From: Physcomitrium patens
Lineage: Eukaryota > Streptophyta > Bryopsida > Funariales > Funariaceae
Length of the DNA stretch: 64,000 nt
Assembly (NCBI RefSeq): GCF_000002425.4
Contig: NC_037257.1
Coordinates: 16,234,733-16,298,732 of the forward strand
Direction: 5' to 3'
Shown: positions 38,761-51,920 of the stretch, piece by piece
How the letters are laid out: each line of letters starts with the position of its first letter
Position numbering within the stretch: the first letter of the stretch is position 1
Notes under the pieces: generated by a model
What the model was told of the DNA's origin: nothing
What the model saw: only the letters and a program-made list of their open reading frames with translations
Databases searched by the model: none
Program-made: the position numbers and the translations under genes

Positions 38761-40450
38761 GTTGAGTGATCCCTCTTCATTCTTCTGATGTTGTCGTTGT
38801 TTGTCTGAATCTGAAATTACAAGACTCAATCTTTAAAGAGCTCCCAATTAGCATAAAAACAATTAAGTCTAAACAGTATAAAAACATTCAAAAGGGCTTT
38901 AATCCATGTAATCTGTTATAATATTCAGGTTATTTTGTTGTTATTATTAATACAGATTTGTTTATAAAATACAATCAAAGACTTTAATTTATATATATAT
39001 ATATATATATATATAAATGGTATACAACTTTCAAAGCATGTAAATGAATTAAATGAATGAAACTAAGAATCATTTTTTGATTACCTTTATACAAAAGAAA
39101 ATCAACCAAGAAATTATGAAAAGAAAAGATGAGGTGAAATGAATAATTTTTTTACAATGCATGAATTGTGTTGTTGGTCAAATTTTTTGTTAAATCTATT
39201 TCAATTGGATATTTTGACTTAGAAATCCACTTTGAAAGGCCATAGTGTAAAAGTCTTGTAAAAGTCTTTAAATGTCTCTTACTTTTTTAAAACAAAATTT
39301 CTTATATAAATAGAACAAAGTAAAAAAGAGCCATGTCATTGACCAAATCATTCTTTTATTATGACTTTAAATGTAACATCTCAAATCTTTATTGTTTGAA
39401 TGATAAAAAAAACATAAAAGAATCCAAATATACAATAGCTTTAAATTTTTATAAAATCACCTACATTTCCTATTCTATTTTGTAAGATACAATACATATT
39501 TTTATTATGTAGAAAATAAAGCATTCTATCTTATATTTACTATTTATAGAATCTTTATTAATTTTTCTAAATCTAAAAATAATAAAAAAATACTTTTGAA
39601 TTTTAACCAATTACAAACTTATAAAGTTGTAGCCCCTTTCTATCTATTTTAAACCTAAAGACCTCCTCAAGACGTGGTTTTAATACAAAAAATATAAGTT
39701 ATGTCAAAAATTACTTAAAACATCAATTAAAACTTTAAAATTAATATTTTACATTTGTTATTATTTTTGCAATCAAGATGTATATTTTTGTATAAAGTTG
39801 TTATATTTAGAATCACAACAAAAGAATGATTTGGCCTATGTCATAACATCTTCTCACTTTATACTATCTCTAAAAATTTTAACTTCCAAAAGACAATTTT
39901 TCTTCACCAAATGAGAATATTTGTAAGACTTTAGACCAATAATCTTTTAAAGCTGGCTTCAATGATCCAAATATGTTCTTGACAATATCAACACAAGAGT
40001 AAAAATAAATCCTTTAAATAAGTAATTATTTTAAAAGAAAAAGAACACACACAGGAATCTAGCTATATTGTGTGACAATCATGAAACCAAAAAACATAAT
40101 GCTACATCCAGAGGCAATTTCTTAGACAATAACTGTTGAGAGAACAGTTTGCTCAACCCATTACAAATAAAAAGAAAATAACACGGTAACAAAGGAAGAA
40201 GCCAAACTTGATGATCAACACGTTTTCATTTCCCATTTCATTAACTTCATGGATGCTAAATCAACTTCCACTGAAACCAATCGACAATAACTCCGATACA
40301 ACGTAACAAATTAGAAACAAGATACAAGTCCAAGTTCCGGAATGAAACTATGTCTTGGAAGCATTTGTTGTAGGATTTAACAAGTTCCTCGGTTCAGATA
40401 ATTTCATTCTAAGATTAAACTTGAATATGGTGAACGGAACATGTAAAGTG
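38761..40450. other. AT-rich intergenic region
   Basis: Simple AT-rich DNA with an (AT)n microsatellite at about 38990-39015. Nothing else was recognised. Confidence 0.5.
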
Positions 40451-42990
40451 TGTCAACATTGGACTAGATTCTGGCTGAAATCAATACAAGATTTATGTGA
40501 AGCATAGAGCTGGTTAACAAGCTCTCGTTTAGTTTTGGTGCGATGCAGACGAGGTGCAGCAAAGCTGTGAGGAACCAGGACATGGCGGAATTGTGCGCTG
40601 CGAGCCTTTCACCCCTGGAAGCCGGTTTCATTCGCCGTGCACACAGATTCCCCTCGCATCGCAGTCTGCGACGATGACGCTTGCAGCGCAGCTCATGCGT
40701 AAGTCTGTCAGGATCACATGCTGACGGCATGTGGGTCTCAGATTTGTCATGCTGATAGACTGAAGAATCTGGAGTTTTGCACCCATGGTCTGGAGTGTGA
40801 GCTCTGAGCTACACGTTGGCTGAGGGCGTGGTGGAGGAAGATTCTTCCGTGCGTCGCTCTGTGGAAATTACACACACCTCTTGTTTTGTCCACGAGGGTT
40901 ATATTTTGTGATGAAATGTGAAGATTGTAGGGAATTGGAGTAGTGTTGCACTGTTTCTCGGGCAGATTAGCTCAAGTGTTGTACCGCTGCACGGTTGAAT
41001 CGACGGGAAGCTCTTGTGCGCCACCGTTGAGAATGGTGGAGTGGATGATGGACTTGGTGGTGGTTGCATCACTTCACCGCCATTCTAGATGGGCAGGTAC
41101 ATGGGTTCTTGTTTAGCCCAGCTCATTAGCCCAGTTTAGCCGTGAGGTCTTGTTTAGCAGTTGAAACCCTGGTGCGGTATCGGAACGGAATTAGTTTCAT
41201 TCTGCAGTCATTGTACGGAATTCGAAGTTGAAGTGGTACTTACCAGACAGATGAAGACATTCAGCTGGGTCTAACTTTGAGGACGTCAGATGTTGGGGTT
41301 GCAGCCTTTCAGGAGAGACCGGATCACTGGTCACAAGTCTTGCATTGTGTGAATAGTAGCTTTACACCGTCTCGCTGCTGGCACCGTAGGATTCACCCAG
41401 AGTAAAGCTGAGATGAGCCATGGCTAAGCCGTTGCACTGCACAACCAAAATTAGGCCGACCTGTACGTGGATTTGTCAGAGAGATGAGGCTGCTGAAGCT
41501 GACCAGCGTAGTCCTGAGACATCGTCTGAGGCTTCCCTTCGCGCATCCCTCTCTGGTAGGTAACATAGGATCAGTACATTACAATCCTTGAGAATTTTTC
41601 CCAGTACTGACGGATACTGTGTACATCATGCCTGTAATTAGATGATGATACATGACGCACAACAGTAGAAGTCTACGCAGGCTGGTATGTCTCGCTTGAC
41701 AACAGCGCAGGAACTGTGAGGAGGATAACGATGCTTCGCAAAATGCACGTTATTCTATTCAAATACAGCCTGAAACCAACTGTCGCAACATTTCTTCAAA
41801 ACTCGAATGAGAAGAACATCTCAGAGTAACGTCCTCTCTACAGTACTGCGTCAGTTTTTAATGCCAGAGTGGTTCCCTTTCTGAAACGAAGAACAATTTT
41901 CTCAATACGCATCAAGAAGTCCTTGACCTTGACATCAGAAGTCGCATCTACAAACATGGCGACCCTGCAACGCCAGGCGAAACAAGCGAATGAATGCACT
42001 TGGAAAGACATGGTGAAGAGCACCAAACCATTGCACCATTGTGAAGCAAGACTGAGACACGTCTGCGGCGTTGCAGAGCCTCACGGCCAGATGTGACCTC
42101 CAAACGAGAAAGAACCAAAGCTCTTGGACTGCATTTATATTGGAATTATTCTCACAAAGCACTCTGAATTTATTTTTTTCCTTTTTCTGCCATTAGTTGA
42201 CTAAAACACGCATCCGACTGCGACGACAGCGCCTTATCACTCTCAGCCGTAGCTCGCCCACGGCGAGTCCAATTTTGAACCACAATTCACGCCACGGCTC
42301 ACAGGAGGCAAGATTCGTAAATCAGCAAAGCACACGATCGTTGTGGCTAACGCAAGGCACTTTCATTCAGTACCCAGGACACAGAGGACCGAGCTCCAAG
42401 GACTGTATCCACAGAGCGATGTGTGTGTGAAAAGGCGCGAAACCATGTCCAGTGAAGCATCATGTTACCGATGCTCACCATCACTCGCTGCATTTTCCTC
42501 AACTAGCTCTAACAAAACTGGAACCATGATACCCAATGAGCCAGCACTTTCATTATTGGGTCGCAGCTCCTGGTCAGTGTGTGTGCAGATGCCAGGATTC
42601 CTGCACTCATTGCCAGGATTTGGCAGCAACGGGAAACTCGGTGGCTCATTCTGCAAGCCGAGACGCTCTCCAGACGCTTCACCACCATCGCTGTTTTCCT
42701 AGATCTGCTGCTGCACCGAAGACTGAACGTTACAGGGCCTGCAGTCAGAAAATGAAAAGCTTATCCCTGAGTGTGATAACTCCACACTGGGTACTGCATT
42801 CAAAGCATTCAATTCAACTGAAGAACCTTTGTTCGTTGTGATCAGCTTCAGTGCATCTATTCCTCTCACAATGTTTCATGATTTGCTCATATCTTTCACT
42901 TTGTTTGAGTGTTGGGGTTGAGTGTCTGAGCATCTTGGAGCTCTTTGAGTTTTCATAGTTTGGTTTGCAGGTTGTGTATTTAGTGATGGT
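40451..42990. other. second GC-richer island without a recognisable gene
   Basis: The island is GC-richer for about 2.5 kb and bounded by AT-rich DNA. Frames are short and overlapping, and I could not join them into a protein with a known domain. Bases 41920-42150 resemble 37890-38130 with matching spacing of two conserved blocks. It is possibly a long non-coding RNA locus or a moss-specific gene. Confidence 0.35.
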
Positions 42991-43008
42991 TTGTCATGTG
43001 GGGTTTTT

Positions 43009-43013
43009 GTGTG

Positions 43014-43057
<44 letters not shown>

Positions 43058-43077
43058 CTTCTTCTTCTTCTTCTTCA
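43009..43077. repeat. compound (GT)n-(T)n-(CTT)n repeat
   Basis: About ten GT units run into an uninterrupted stretch of about 29 T and then (CTT)6. The T-run orientation could also mark an old retroposed tail, but no matching retroposon is seen beside it. Confidence 0.95.
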
Positions 43078-44340
43078 ATGAACTTGTCTTATATGGGACA
43101 GGAAACCATTTCTAGACATGTTTTTTTGTTTTTTTATTTGAGTTTTATTTTTCTATTTTTATTGTGGTTTTGTGATGCGTTTCTCCCAGTTGACCAGTTC
43201 TCGTGGGGTCATTCGTTTGGAATTTTTCACCGGATTTGTAAATTGAGGTGAATTCTGATTTGGGTGATCTGGATGATATTATTTGTAATTGAAACCAAAC
43301 ATACATATTCTTTATACATGGTAATAATAAATTAGTAACGATTTCTGATTGATATTTTAAAATTTAAATTTTCGAGTGGATGAAGTTATGCAATTGTAAC
43401 ATAAAAATTGTATTTTCTTTAGCTTTTCATAAAACACATACTTCAAGTCAATTGATATTAAATATAGAGGATTATTAAATTGATCCACCTATATCTTAAA
43501 TAAACCCACTATGATGGCACGATGAATACTTGAATGTTCAAACACCAAAGGCTCTTCTTCATTACCATCAAATTGTGCTAATTTTATGTGTTTGAATACT
43601 AGTCCCCACTAACAAGAGGATGTCCAAACACCAAAGATTGAATGGTGATATTTTGGGAGGTGATATTTTAATTGATCTATGATATTTGGTTTTCCAAAAA
43701 AATTATGCATGAATTCCCTTAATGCAAAGGAAAAAGGGCCATGGCTAAGAGGAGCCTCAAAGCAATTTTAAACCACAAAATCATGTAGTGAATTCATTTA
43801 AAATTTAGGAGCGTCAATTTAATATTTTATAGTGTGTGAATATGTATAGATACAAAACTAAATCATAGGAATAATTATTTATTTTAAACTATCACCTCTA
43901 AATATATATATATATATATATATAATCTAACTTGTGAAATTTATTAAATCCACGCCTTTTAAAAACTAATCATTTTGTGTTATATCTACAATATACAGTA
44001 AGAGATATCTTTCAAGTTTTAATTATTGATACTTTTCATTTCTATACTACAACATTGTAAAATTTGATGTAATAATAATTTTAATGTAAAAATATATTAT
44101 TTATTTGTAAGCACATGATTTTTTTAAAAATTTCAATAACTCATCATTATCTTTAAGAAAAAAGTAACATACAATTTTATGATATGAATTTTGTCATGTA
44201 GTCTTATCAATCCATGCAAAATAAAATTTGAACTTTACATTATAAATAGATAGTGTGCATAAAAAGCTGATTTCAAAATAAAAATAAATAATAATTAAAG
44301 AATGTTATCTTTTTAGGGTTTTTCGTTATATTAATTCCAA

Positions 44341-44377
<37 letters not shown>

Positions 44378-44444
44378 TTTCAAATCAATTGTAGAAAGAA
44401 AGGTTTTAATTTTAATTAGTGGAGCAAAATATTATACAATTTTA

Positions 44445-44486
44445 CAAATATGCATATATATATATATATATATATATGCATATTTG
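44445..44486. repeat. 42-bp perfect palindrome around an (AT)n run
   Basis: The run of alternating TA is capped on one side by CAAATATGCA and on the other by TGCATATTTG, so the whole 42 bp is self-complementary. It could extrude as a cruciform. Confidence 0.85.
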
Positions 44487-44895
44487 ATTATGATTATGAA
44501 GAAAAGCTGGATCAAGATTATGTTAATTCTGTTTTATGTTTAGAAGTGAATTATTATCAGCAAAAGTTCTTTTCAAAGTACACAGAATAAATATGACCTT
44601 GTATCAAGACTATAATACATATAATACATATTTATATTATTTTTAAATTCAAGTTAAATTATAATAATCTAGCTGAAGTTATAACAAAACCATAAATAAA
44701 CTTAATATTTTTTTGGCTCAAAACAATGAAAACAACAGAGTGAAGTGCCAAATGACATATTGTTACTAATGCTCTTTATTTTAATTTTTATTGTTTTTTA
44801 ATCTCATATAATCATTGTTGAAAATATCCTCCCAGGTTTAGATGTGTAGAAATGCACAAAGATCACAGTTTAATGAATTAAAATGTGTATATGTG

Positions 44896-44926
<31 letters not shown>

Positions 44927-45280
44927 GCTCAAGATAAATAACTTCAAACTAACAATCCTTTACATGAAGACAGGTTGTTTCCCAAACTCAAACCACAGTT
45001 CCAACAATATTCATTTCAGAGAACATATAAACAAAATCACACAAAATAAATAAATAAAAAAAGCAGACAAACTAACATTTCTGAGTAACAATGATACCTT
45101 ACAGAAATTTGTTTTCATGCTAATTTCTTTTGTCAATTTTAGATGCTTACATGACATGGTCTCCTCTCAACTCTAGTTGCATGAATGGTGTCCTCAGCAG
45201 CAATCCTAGTAAGCATGGCCAGTGCCCATATTTAATTCCCGCACACTGATGGAGCCTCAAATCCACACTGCAACTGGTTT

Positions 45281-45318
45281 AGGGTTTAGAATGCAGCTAA
45301 CGTTTAGGGTTTAGGGAT
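45281..45318. repeat. short interstitial telomere-like repeats
   Basis: Two short blocks of the plant telomere heptamer TTTAGGG occur, GTTTAGGGTTTAG and then GTTTAGGGTTTAGGG. Degenerate TTTGGGGTTTGAGGG follows. They may be telo-box promoter motifs or an old telomeric insertion. Confidence 0.6.
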
Positions 45319-47500
45319 TGAAAACCCAGGTTTGGGGTTTGAGGGTAATGTTTTTAAACCTTCTCGTTAGTTGTGCTGCACTCACAAGTCCTACTCTATT
45401 CTGCAAACCCCCTTCTTTTCTTCTCATTTTCTTCGTTTCTCTATAATATATGTACACATACAACTGAACATCTTGCGACAAGCTTAGAAATGGTGAACTG
45501 GATCCTGTAGGGGAGAGTTCTAAACCCACACAAACCCACAAGCCAATTATGGGATGGCAATCATTTTTCATGTTTGCTTGTCTTTGGTATTGAAGAAATA
45601 ATCCACATGCATGGTACCTCCAAAGTGGATCATTGAATTGATGGTGAGTCTCAACATTTTGCCATATGTACTTCAAAGCTCCCTACTTTCAGGAAATCAT
45701 CAAAATAATATATTTAGAAATAAATATATACATATTTGAGTTTTAAATTTCATGTTGAGGTCAACACATAAACTTCACTGCCTATCAAGACTGAAAATAA
45801 TTCTTAAAATATTATTTGTTTTATTTGTGTAATGAAAAATAAAAACATGATTAATATTATCATCATTCCACCGAAACCCTGGAAGAAACAGCACAAAGTC
45901 TACAATTGTGGTAAGAAATGATAATGAAAATAATTAAAAACAAAACTAGAAATAAGATCAGTTGTTCACAACCAGCAGTTCCCTGTTCCCGTGGAATTGG
46001 CACAGAGCATGGGAACAGACATTGGTAACCACGTGAGTAAGTGCAGCTCATGGGGAACGTCTATTGAGAACACCTCAATGTTCCCTACACACATTGTTGA
46101 ATTGTGTATGCATTTACAATTCAAATCCATTTTCAATCCTTCAGGATTTGAGACACACATATATATATATGCAGGGTCATATGAAAAGAATGTTCTTAAC
46201 AAGTTATAATTAATCTTTATTTGTGCACATGAATGAATAGATTTAATAAAGCTGGGTTGTAAATAATTAAACAAGTTGGTTGATCTAATTTCCATCAAAT
46301 AATTTTGATGTGGTCTATTTGATTGAAAATCTTTTGTAATAAAATTATGGTCATGATATTTATTAATATAAAATTTGTAAAAGAAAAAAAGCACTGTGTA
46401 TAATTCTTTAATATTTACAGTTCAAAATTATGTTATTCCTTAATTTCTAAAATTGTTCCCACTATGCTTCTAAATTAAACTTCTGTAAAAATAATAAAAA
46501 AAATTAAATAAAATAATTATTTATATTTTAAACATGTAACAAAAATGATATTGATTAATAATTTGAAATTTAATATATATTGATGTTGAAGGTATATACA
46601 TAAGTGTGTGTTCTATAGTATACACAATGGCTAACATACAAACCAATAGTGAATTTATAATAAAGTAATTAATCAATCTTTAGTGAGCTACTAGTTAATA
46701 ACAAAATGTAGTTCTAAAGAAACATTAAGGATGTATTAAAAATAGAACTCAGTCACAAGTTGTAATTTAATAAAAGCTCATTAAATTTTCAACTGAGACG
46801 ATTTTTTAATGTTGATTATGAAGCAGACATTGATACTTGATGTTTGACCACGAGTCATATACTTTGGTAGGCTTGTGATGCAATTAACTGCATTAACTGG
46901 AAAAGAATCAAAGTATCCAGCATGTTTCTGATACTAAGATAATAACTGAATTTGTTTTTAAAATACATACATATATATAACTTTTATTTAATGATTCAAC
47001 TTCAAAAACCATAACACTCACACCAAATACATTTATTTTCAAAGTTGAATAAGTGAAAAAAAAATTATTTCAATCAATATATCATTTTAATACTTGCCTT
47101 TGATTGCACACATATATAACATCCATTTGTCAAGTACATGCCACTTTGATAAATATATATTTTGAGTACATCAACATGGTATGAAATCTTTAAGAATACA
47201 TATACACAACTTCAAAGTTATATTTGCAAACAAGAAGTTTGCTTTAACAAAAAGTATTCCTCTTCTATTCTAATGTGTTGGAACAAATACAAAAGTAAAC
47301 TGTACATGTAAATTGAAATCTGATGACTATTTCAACAAAATCATACTAAATTGCATATTAATTTCATTGTGATGTTTTGCAACTGTAATAATTTACAATG
47401 CCAAGGTACCCAACCCTGTTAATGCCAACAATCATTCTTCACTTAAGTATTCAACTTCACAATAATTGACCACAATAAACTCTCAAAACACACCATCACA

Positions 47501-49200
47501 TCAATATTTTGATAAAAGTCGCGTGATCTACAAAAACCAAAAAACTCACCAAAATCAGCACAATTCAATTCTCCATCCTCTGCAACTTTCCCATGCTGCA
47601 AAATTCCTCATGACCCAATAATCAAAAATCATTCTTTTCACACCCTAATACAATTTCAAAAGCCATGAAAACCCTCCACAGAGGCACCTTGAAAGGGGCT
47701 TCCCCTAAGCTCATGTCCATTCCCACCTGACCCAAAAGTAAAATCCAGCCGTGTATTTTTTTTCTTTCTCAATTTCATTATTATTATTATTATCATTTTC
47801 ACTTTATTTTTTTAATGCTCAAATGGGAGTTGAACGCAACACCCAGTATCAGACCATCTCCAGAAAATGGCTCATAAATGCCAGCTGAATGCACTTCATT
47901 GCAAAGGGCAACAGCCACCTTGTGGCAAATCACTAACGAATAGCTTCATAATGCCACCATTAACTGCAATTGCTGCAGCTTCAGCAACACAGATGACTGT
48001 CTGTGTGTGTGGATGTGTATGTGTGTGTGTTTTTGTGCGCCGAAACTCTGACGGCTAACTCATAAACCAAATCATGAAATCATGGAAGACTTTTACCACA
48101 ATATGGAACCAAGTATCGGCAGATTGCAAACGAGGTGGGAGTGAGGAAGAAGGGACAAGACTGGTGGGGGAAGATCACGAAACTAAACTTTTTTATCTGG
48201 TGTAGTGTTGGGATTGGTTTCTCGTTGGGCGGTGAGTGTGTGTCCTGGAGATGGTACTAGAGAAGTTGGTGACGGTGAGCCAAGCGACTTCCCACCAGCT
48301 TTCAGCGTGCAGTAGCAGTGGCAGCAGCTGAGCCATCTCTCTTGGATCCTGTGATGCTTGTGAGTGTCACAGACGGGAGCTTTAGCTTCAAGATCTTACA
48401 AACAACGCCCACATGAGTTAAGCTTGCGCTTGGGATGCTGATCCAAGCGCTGATGAGGGATCCGATGGGGTGTGAATTGCACTAGAAGTGAGTAGGCTAG
48501 GTGGCTACGAAGTAGGCAGTTACATGGCGGGATGGAGTTGAGGAAAATGAGAAGGATTAATGTTCGAAAGGAAAATAAAAACAAAATAAAAACTGACGTT
48601 TCGTACGAGTTGAAAGCTGTTGTTGGAGGCTCTTGTGCTTACAGCTACTGTGGGTTTTTTTGTAAGGAATTGTAGGAAGAATGTGCTTTGCTGGTCTGAA
48701 TGAAAGCTGCTTGGGAGCTTCACCCAGCGGGTTTAGCAAGATGAAAAAAGCACATGGACTTGACGTGATCCTGCAGCGCTAGCTTTACTTTGTACTGGGT
48801 GGGGGGGCATTACAGGAGGTTTTGCTTCTGCCAGCGTGGGCAACTTGGCTTTGTGCCAGCCATATTCCAGAAGGGATCGTCACAGCTCCCATCCTTAACC
48901 AGCTCTAGACATATATATTAATATATAATACTATTATTATTATCATTCTTAAAAACTATTAGTAATCCCCACAACAGAACAATGGACATCCTGCTCCAAT
49001 GGAAAGCCAAGCCTTGCGATTGCGCCTAAAACTTTGACAGGACATGGTGGAGCTTGAAGGAAGTCACCAGAGTACATGGCTCACAGGAGCTGTCAGAAGG
49101 GGTCCGTTTGCTGGCTCCAGCGTCGTTGAACGGGATTACGCATAAACATCAATTCGCAATTGAATAAACGCCATTGCAAGGACCAGCGTTGAATATATTT
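47501..49200. other. mixed intergenic region, no gene recognised
   Basis: GC content is intermediate. A (TG)n-like stretch lies near 48001-48034. Short frames on both strands (for example 48396-48740 minus) show no domain. A small AT-rich pocket lies at 48905-48960. Confidence 0.4.
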
Positions 49201-49206
49201 ACAGAG

Positions 49207-49213
49207 TATAAAT
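49207..49213 (+). promoter_or_regulatory. possible TATA box of the PME gene
   Basis: TATAAAT sits in otherwise mixed sequence, about 1.1 kb before the PME ATG. A CCGTGCAG acceptor just before that ATG suggests a 5' UTR intron, so a distant transcription start is plausible. No other strong TATA box was noted between the two. Confidence 0.3.
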
Positions 49214-50328
49214 GGGGGTTTTGAGTGGTGAGTAATCACAAGTGTCCGTCATCATCCATTCATCGTGCGGGATTATTTTTCTGGTCACTTGGAAAATTGT
49301 AATTGACACGTCGTCAGATTCTCATAGTGCAGCCTGTTCCGGCGCCATCCACGCAGCAGGTCTGCTTCGTCAGGGATGGCAGACATTGGCAGCAGCCGAA
49401 ACTTGCCCAGGTGTTGCCTGCATTGAGCTCTGTCGTCTGCCACATTCGTCATCATGGCCCTTAATTTTTTTCCATCCTTTGTCAATCTGTCGCTGTGGAA
49501 GAAAAAACGATGCAGCTGCCGCTTTCCACTGATGGATGTTAACAAGTAGTCTCGTCCTACCTATTGGCTTGCATAAAGTGGCTGCATTCTCTTCGACTGC
49601 ATGCTTCATTTCGTTCCCCGGTGCTACTGCTTCACATCGTTGCTGCTTCAGCCTCTAGCAAGGGTAAGCTATCCCCTCGTGGTGCTTGTCTCTCGTCGTT
49701 AGTTCACATCTGGTGCTTCTGCTCGAAGTTATGAGGTGTTATACCTAGTGTTCCTCCCCACAGTTGCTCTGTCGTTGTAGGTCTCGTTGTCCTCTTTACC
49801 ATAGTTCGACACAGTTCAGTATTCCTGCTCCAACTTCATCTGGCAGGGTGAACTTACACTACCACCTCATGCAAGCTCGAATGTCGCTTAATGGAGGTAG
49901 TGGAACCTTTGTGGTACATACACAAGGCTGAAGAACCAAATGCGGAATTTTACTGTATAGAAATGAGCATTTGTTCGTCGTTCCATGTCGCCTCACACCT
50001 CGTCGATGTTCCGCCATGCCCTCATTGCTCCACTAGACGTTGCGCGTGTTCTCTTGCTTGCATTGCTCGTTAGTTTCTGTGCTGCTCATCCCTTGAGTTG
50101 TACCGAACGTTTTCTATCTTAGAGAAGTTCGGTAGGACCGACTAATAGCTTGCTGAAGCGGTGTGTAAGTAATATCTCATTTCTCAAGCAGGTACATCTG
50201 TTAGTGCTTTGTGAACTGTGTACACGCAATCCTTAGTTCAATGTTTTTGGGCTATTGTTGCACAGTTCAGGCCTCGGCAGGCCGTGACGATTTTCTGACT
50301 TGGTTTGTTCTACCGTGCAGAACCCCAA
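49214..50328 (+). other. probable 5' leader (with intron) of the PME gene
   Basis: The stretch has no protein-like frame of its own and ends in a good splice acceptor, CCGTGCAG, nine bases before the PME start codon. It most likely holds a 5' UTR exon and UTR intron. Confidence 0.35.
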
Positions 50329-51920
50329 ATGGGGTCCGCGCTCGGGATGCGGTGTGCGGGTCTCTTCGCTTTCGCAGCTCTGGCTATAGTGGGATTTGCA
50401 TGCGCTGATACCTCCGAGCCCTCTCAAGGTGAATTCACAACATGGCTGAAGTACATGTCGGATACCTCTGACAACGACGCAGTGGATGATGTAGCACCTG
50501 TCGCGGAGGCGGATACCGTCACAGGGACATGGACTGGCGGTGACCTTTACAACCTTGACAAGGACCATGGTGATGAAGCTAAGAAGCCGAAGGTGAACAG
50601 GGACAGCATTGGCGTGTTGCCGAAGCCCACAGGGAAGCCGAAGAAAGTTGTCGTTTCTCAGGATGGCAAGGGCGACTTCAAAACCATCAACGAGGCTCTG
50701 GACTCTATCCCGTTGAAGTCTACACACCGAACGATTATCCACATCAGAGCCGGCGTATACAAGTATGCCACTCGGATCCCTGTACTTGCTGCAAATGTGC
50801 AAACCTGCAGTCCGTTCATAGTGCTATTCTGCGAAGTTGTTCTGATGGAAGTGCATCAATGCCCATGGTTGTATGGTGATGCTGATCGTTCAGGGAAAAG
50901 ATTGTGATCAACGAAACGAAGCATTACATTACGTTCTTAGGCGATGGAATGAATAAAACTGTCATCACATGGAATGACACGGCGGGAGACTTCGACGACC
51001 AAGACGTGTTGCTGAAGACCTATCGCAGTGCAACAGTTGGAATCAGCTCAGAGTGGTTCATCGCTAAAGGTGTAACGTTTGTGGTGAGTCCACTATCCGT
51101 CGTGAATCGCATCATCGGAATCATCCAGTTACGTATCTTTCGGCATGTGTGTTTTTCGTAGTGAAACGACATTGTAACCCTTTTCATTCTGCACGTTTCC
51201 ATTGTCCCAGAACACAGCACCATCACCACCTGCAGGCGCCATTCTCCGTCAAGCCGTGGCTTTGCGCGTGACCGGTGACAGAGCAGCGTTCTACAACTGT
51301 TCGTTCTATGGCTACCAAGATACCCTCTATGATCACCGAGGTCGTCACTACTTCGAGAATTGCTACATCCAAGGCTCCATCGATTTCATATTCGGAAACG
51401 GCCGCTCGCTATACAGGGTAAAGACTAAAACTGTTGCACATTGTCGATATACTTGCTGACTATCACGCACGTAGTCTCTGACCAGAACGAACGAAGTGAT
51501 TTGCTTGCGCAGAGCTGCAAACTGCATGTGGTTGCGGATACTTTTGGCTCCTTGACGGCCCAGAAGAGGAACGAAACCAAGATGCACACGGGCTTCTCCT
51601 TTGTGGATTGTCATGTCGATGGCACAGGAATCATCTACCTGGGGCGAGCGTGGGGCAACTTCTCTCGCACCGTGTACTCCTACACCTACTTTTCGGACAT
51701 CATCTACGGACCAGGATGGTCAGACTTCGGATTCCCGCAACGCCAACAGCAGGTGTTGTTCGGGCAGTACCACTGCTATGGTCCCGGAGCCTCATCTCCC
51801 GAGCGAGTTCCTTGGGCGAAGTACCTCTCTCCTGAGGAGGTCAAGCCATTTCTATCTGTAGGATTCATCAACGGCAAGAAATGGCTGCCACATTACATTA
51901 AGAAACCGAAGTTTACGTAA
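50329..51920 (+). CDS. PME: pectin methylesterase (pectinesterase)
   Basis: Exons 50329-50762, 50894-51083, 51211-51417 and 51513-51920 join in phase into 412 aa. Residues 1 to about 26 form a signal peptide (core [13 protein letters not shown]), so the enzyme is secreted to the wall. An acidic linker follows in place of the PMEI inhibitor domain, so this is a single-domain (type II) enzyme. The right-handed beta-helix begins at [18 protein letters not shown]. Conserved motifs are the glutamine in RQAVAL (Q222), YQDTLY (D245), IDFIFG (D266) and YLGRAWG (R322, W324), which together supply the two catalytic aspartates, the oxyanion glutamines and the arginine. It removes methyl esters from homogalacturonan. 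The first in-frame ATG after a splice acceptor was chosen. The gene looks complete. Confidence 0.94.

Larger units (their letters stand above)
43078..47500. other. AT-rich intergenic region
   Basis: The region is strongly AT-rich, with (AT)n runs near 43902-43924, 44348-44371, 44453-44478 and 44896-44927. A GC-richer pocket at 45130-45680 contains telomere-like heptamers. No gene was recognised. Confidence 0.5.
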
